This document shows positions 5,997 through 6,674 of a stretch of DNA of 6,674 nt, one piece after another. Positions within the stretch are counted from its first letter, which is position 1. Every line of letters begins with the position of its first letter. The notes beneath the pieces were generated by a model. That model worked only from the letters and a program-made list of their open reading frames with translations. It had not been told where the DNA came from and ran no database searches. The position numbers and the translations under genes were made by a program. The stretch covers positions 1-6,674 of the forward strand of contig JASHRR010000886.1 in NCBI GenBank assembly GCA_030037185.1. Reading direction: 5' to 3'. Source of the DNA: Xanthobacteraceae bacterium (GTDB lineage Bacteria; Pseudomonadota; Alphaproteobacteria; Rhizobiales; Xanthobacteraceae).

Positions 5997-6674
5997 TACT
6001 ACTGTATCATAAATTCCATCTCTGGCTGCTGCGAATGCGGCGCACACAGTGCGGGCATCTGTGAAGTCTGTTTGCAATCGCGGCGGCCAGCTCGCGACGG
6101 ATCGTGGCGATCGAGTTGGGGACGTGGCGCTGCGGCCGGATCGGGGACGCCTCGGGGTCGATAACCACTGGGAAGGGGAGATTTTTTGATTGGAGCGGCG
6201 GAATGTGGTCCTGAGGGGGGAATCCTCTCCCTTTCGGAGATCAGGAAACCGTAGGCTGCGATTGCCAGTGTACCGTGGTGATGGAAACCCGGCCAGCCGC
6301 GGCCCTTATAATGCCCGAGGCCGATTTCCTGCTTGAGGTCCTCATAATCGCGCTCGACGCGCCAGCGCATCTTGGCGAGATCGACAAGGCGGCGGAGCGA
6401 CATGTCCGGGTCAACGGTTGTGAGCCAGTACTTGGTGGGAGTCGCCTCGCCCTTGGGCCATTCGATGAGCAGCGTCTCTTCGTTAAAACGTGCTTTGCCC
6501 TGGAGCGGCGCAGCGCGCACCCGCACACGGGCAAAGCGCGACCGCAGCTTCACGTTGGTGCCCTCCCGCCACGCGACGGTGCGCCGCCCGAGCACCTTCG
6601 TCAGTTCATTGACCCATTCCAGCCTCCCGCTGATAGGAATCTCGACAACCATCTGATTCTACGACAGGATCATA
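5997..6674 (-). mobile_element. IS701-family insertion sequence, transposase 3' end and terminus (partial)
   Basis: The boundary is set at 5997, just after CTAG and two bases beyond the transposase stop. Element and flanking sequence meet there without a further gene. The other end lies beyond 6674. The element is oriented with its transposase reading toward the pRiA4b ORF-3 gene, so read-through transcription could drive that gene. The inverted terminal repeat cannot be verified with only one end present. Confidence 0.7.
5999..6652 (-). CDS. IS701 family transposase, C-terminal part (5'-incomplete or frameshifted)
   Basis: The 217-residue frame holds the C-terminal half of an IS701-type DDE transposase, which cuts and rejoins element ends. 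Recognisable stretches are VAWREGTNVKLRSRFARVRV (26-45), YWLTTVDPDMSLRRLVDLAK (75-94), and the glutamate region MRWRVERDYEDLKQEIGLGH YKGRGW, with Glu100 as the likely third catalytic acid. GFHHHGTLAIAAYGFLISE (122-140) and a basic tail follow. Family proteins run to about 400-450 residues, so the two catalytic aspartates and the N-terminal domain are missing. The frame cannot simply extend beyond the window: an in-frame TAG lies two codons before the ATG at 6652. The gene is therefore truncated or shifted near 6655. No ribosome binding site supports 6652 as a genuine start. Confidence 0.85.
   Translation of the reverse strand: MVVEIPISGRLEWVNELTKVLGRRTVAWREGTNVKLRSRFARVRVRAAPLQGKARFNEETLLIEWPKGEATPTKYWLTTVDPDMSLRRLVDLAKMRWRVERDYEDLKQEIGLGHYKGRGWPGFHHHGTLAIAAYGFLISERERIPPSGPHSAAPIKKSPLPSGYRPRGVPDPAAAPRPQLDRHDPSRAGRRDCKQTSQMPALCAPHSQQPEMEFMIQ

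Noticed and set aside
1..6674. CRISPR array, tandem repeats, retron or toxin-antitoxin pair
   Set aside because: No regularly spaced repeats, reverse-transcriptase motifs or recognisable toxin/antitoxin pair were found on reading both strands.

Overview
The window is GC-rich, and its gene content points to an alphaproteobacterium, most likely a rhizobium-type organism (Bradyrhizobium/Mesorhizobium-like). The clues are a pRiA4b ORF-3 family gene (named after an Agrobacterium rhizogenes plasmid), an IS701-family transposase and a rhizobial-style Dps relic. This assignment is inference; a Burkholderia-type host is the main alternative. The mix of three intact genes with many broken ones and an insertion sequence is typical of an accessory region, such as a symbiosis-type island or plasmid, undergoing decay.

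Layout, left to right. An intact isopenicillin-N-synthase-type 2-oxoglutarate/Fe(II) oxygenase (192-1310, +) has a recognisable sigma70-like promoter and a hairpin directly after its stop. Next is a gene graveyard (about 1455-3080). It holds a metallo-beta-lactamase-fold hydrolase fragment with a frameshift, the C-terminal catalytic patch of a tyrosine recombinase, a minus-strand relic of an unrecognised protein, and a dps gene broken by at least four frame changes that still keeps its ribosome binding site. An intact DJ-1/PfpI (Hsp31-like) gene (3223-3909, -) converges on the dead dps. From about 3910 to 5028 there is little convincing coding: two overlapping small ORFs, one interrupted by an in-frame amber stop, and one other weak small ORF. 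An intact pRiA4b ORF-3 family gene (5279-5938, -) follows; its stop overlaps by ATGA the start of a small, apparently frameshifted gene of unknown function (5029-5282, -). The right end (5997-6674) is the terminal part of an IS701-family element, whose end abuts a CTAG tetranucleotide 58 bp upstream of the pRiA4b ORF-3 gene.

How the genes work together: no multi-gene pathway can be read here. Dps and the DJ-1 protein both belong to stress protection, but only the DJ-1 gene survives. The oxygenase stands alone, so its substrate cannot be inferred from neighbours. I see no convincing new defence or biosynthetic system. The most interesting unexplained items are the ATGA-coupled frameshifted partner of the pRiA4b ORF-3 gene and the unrecognised minus-strand relic at 1935-2455.
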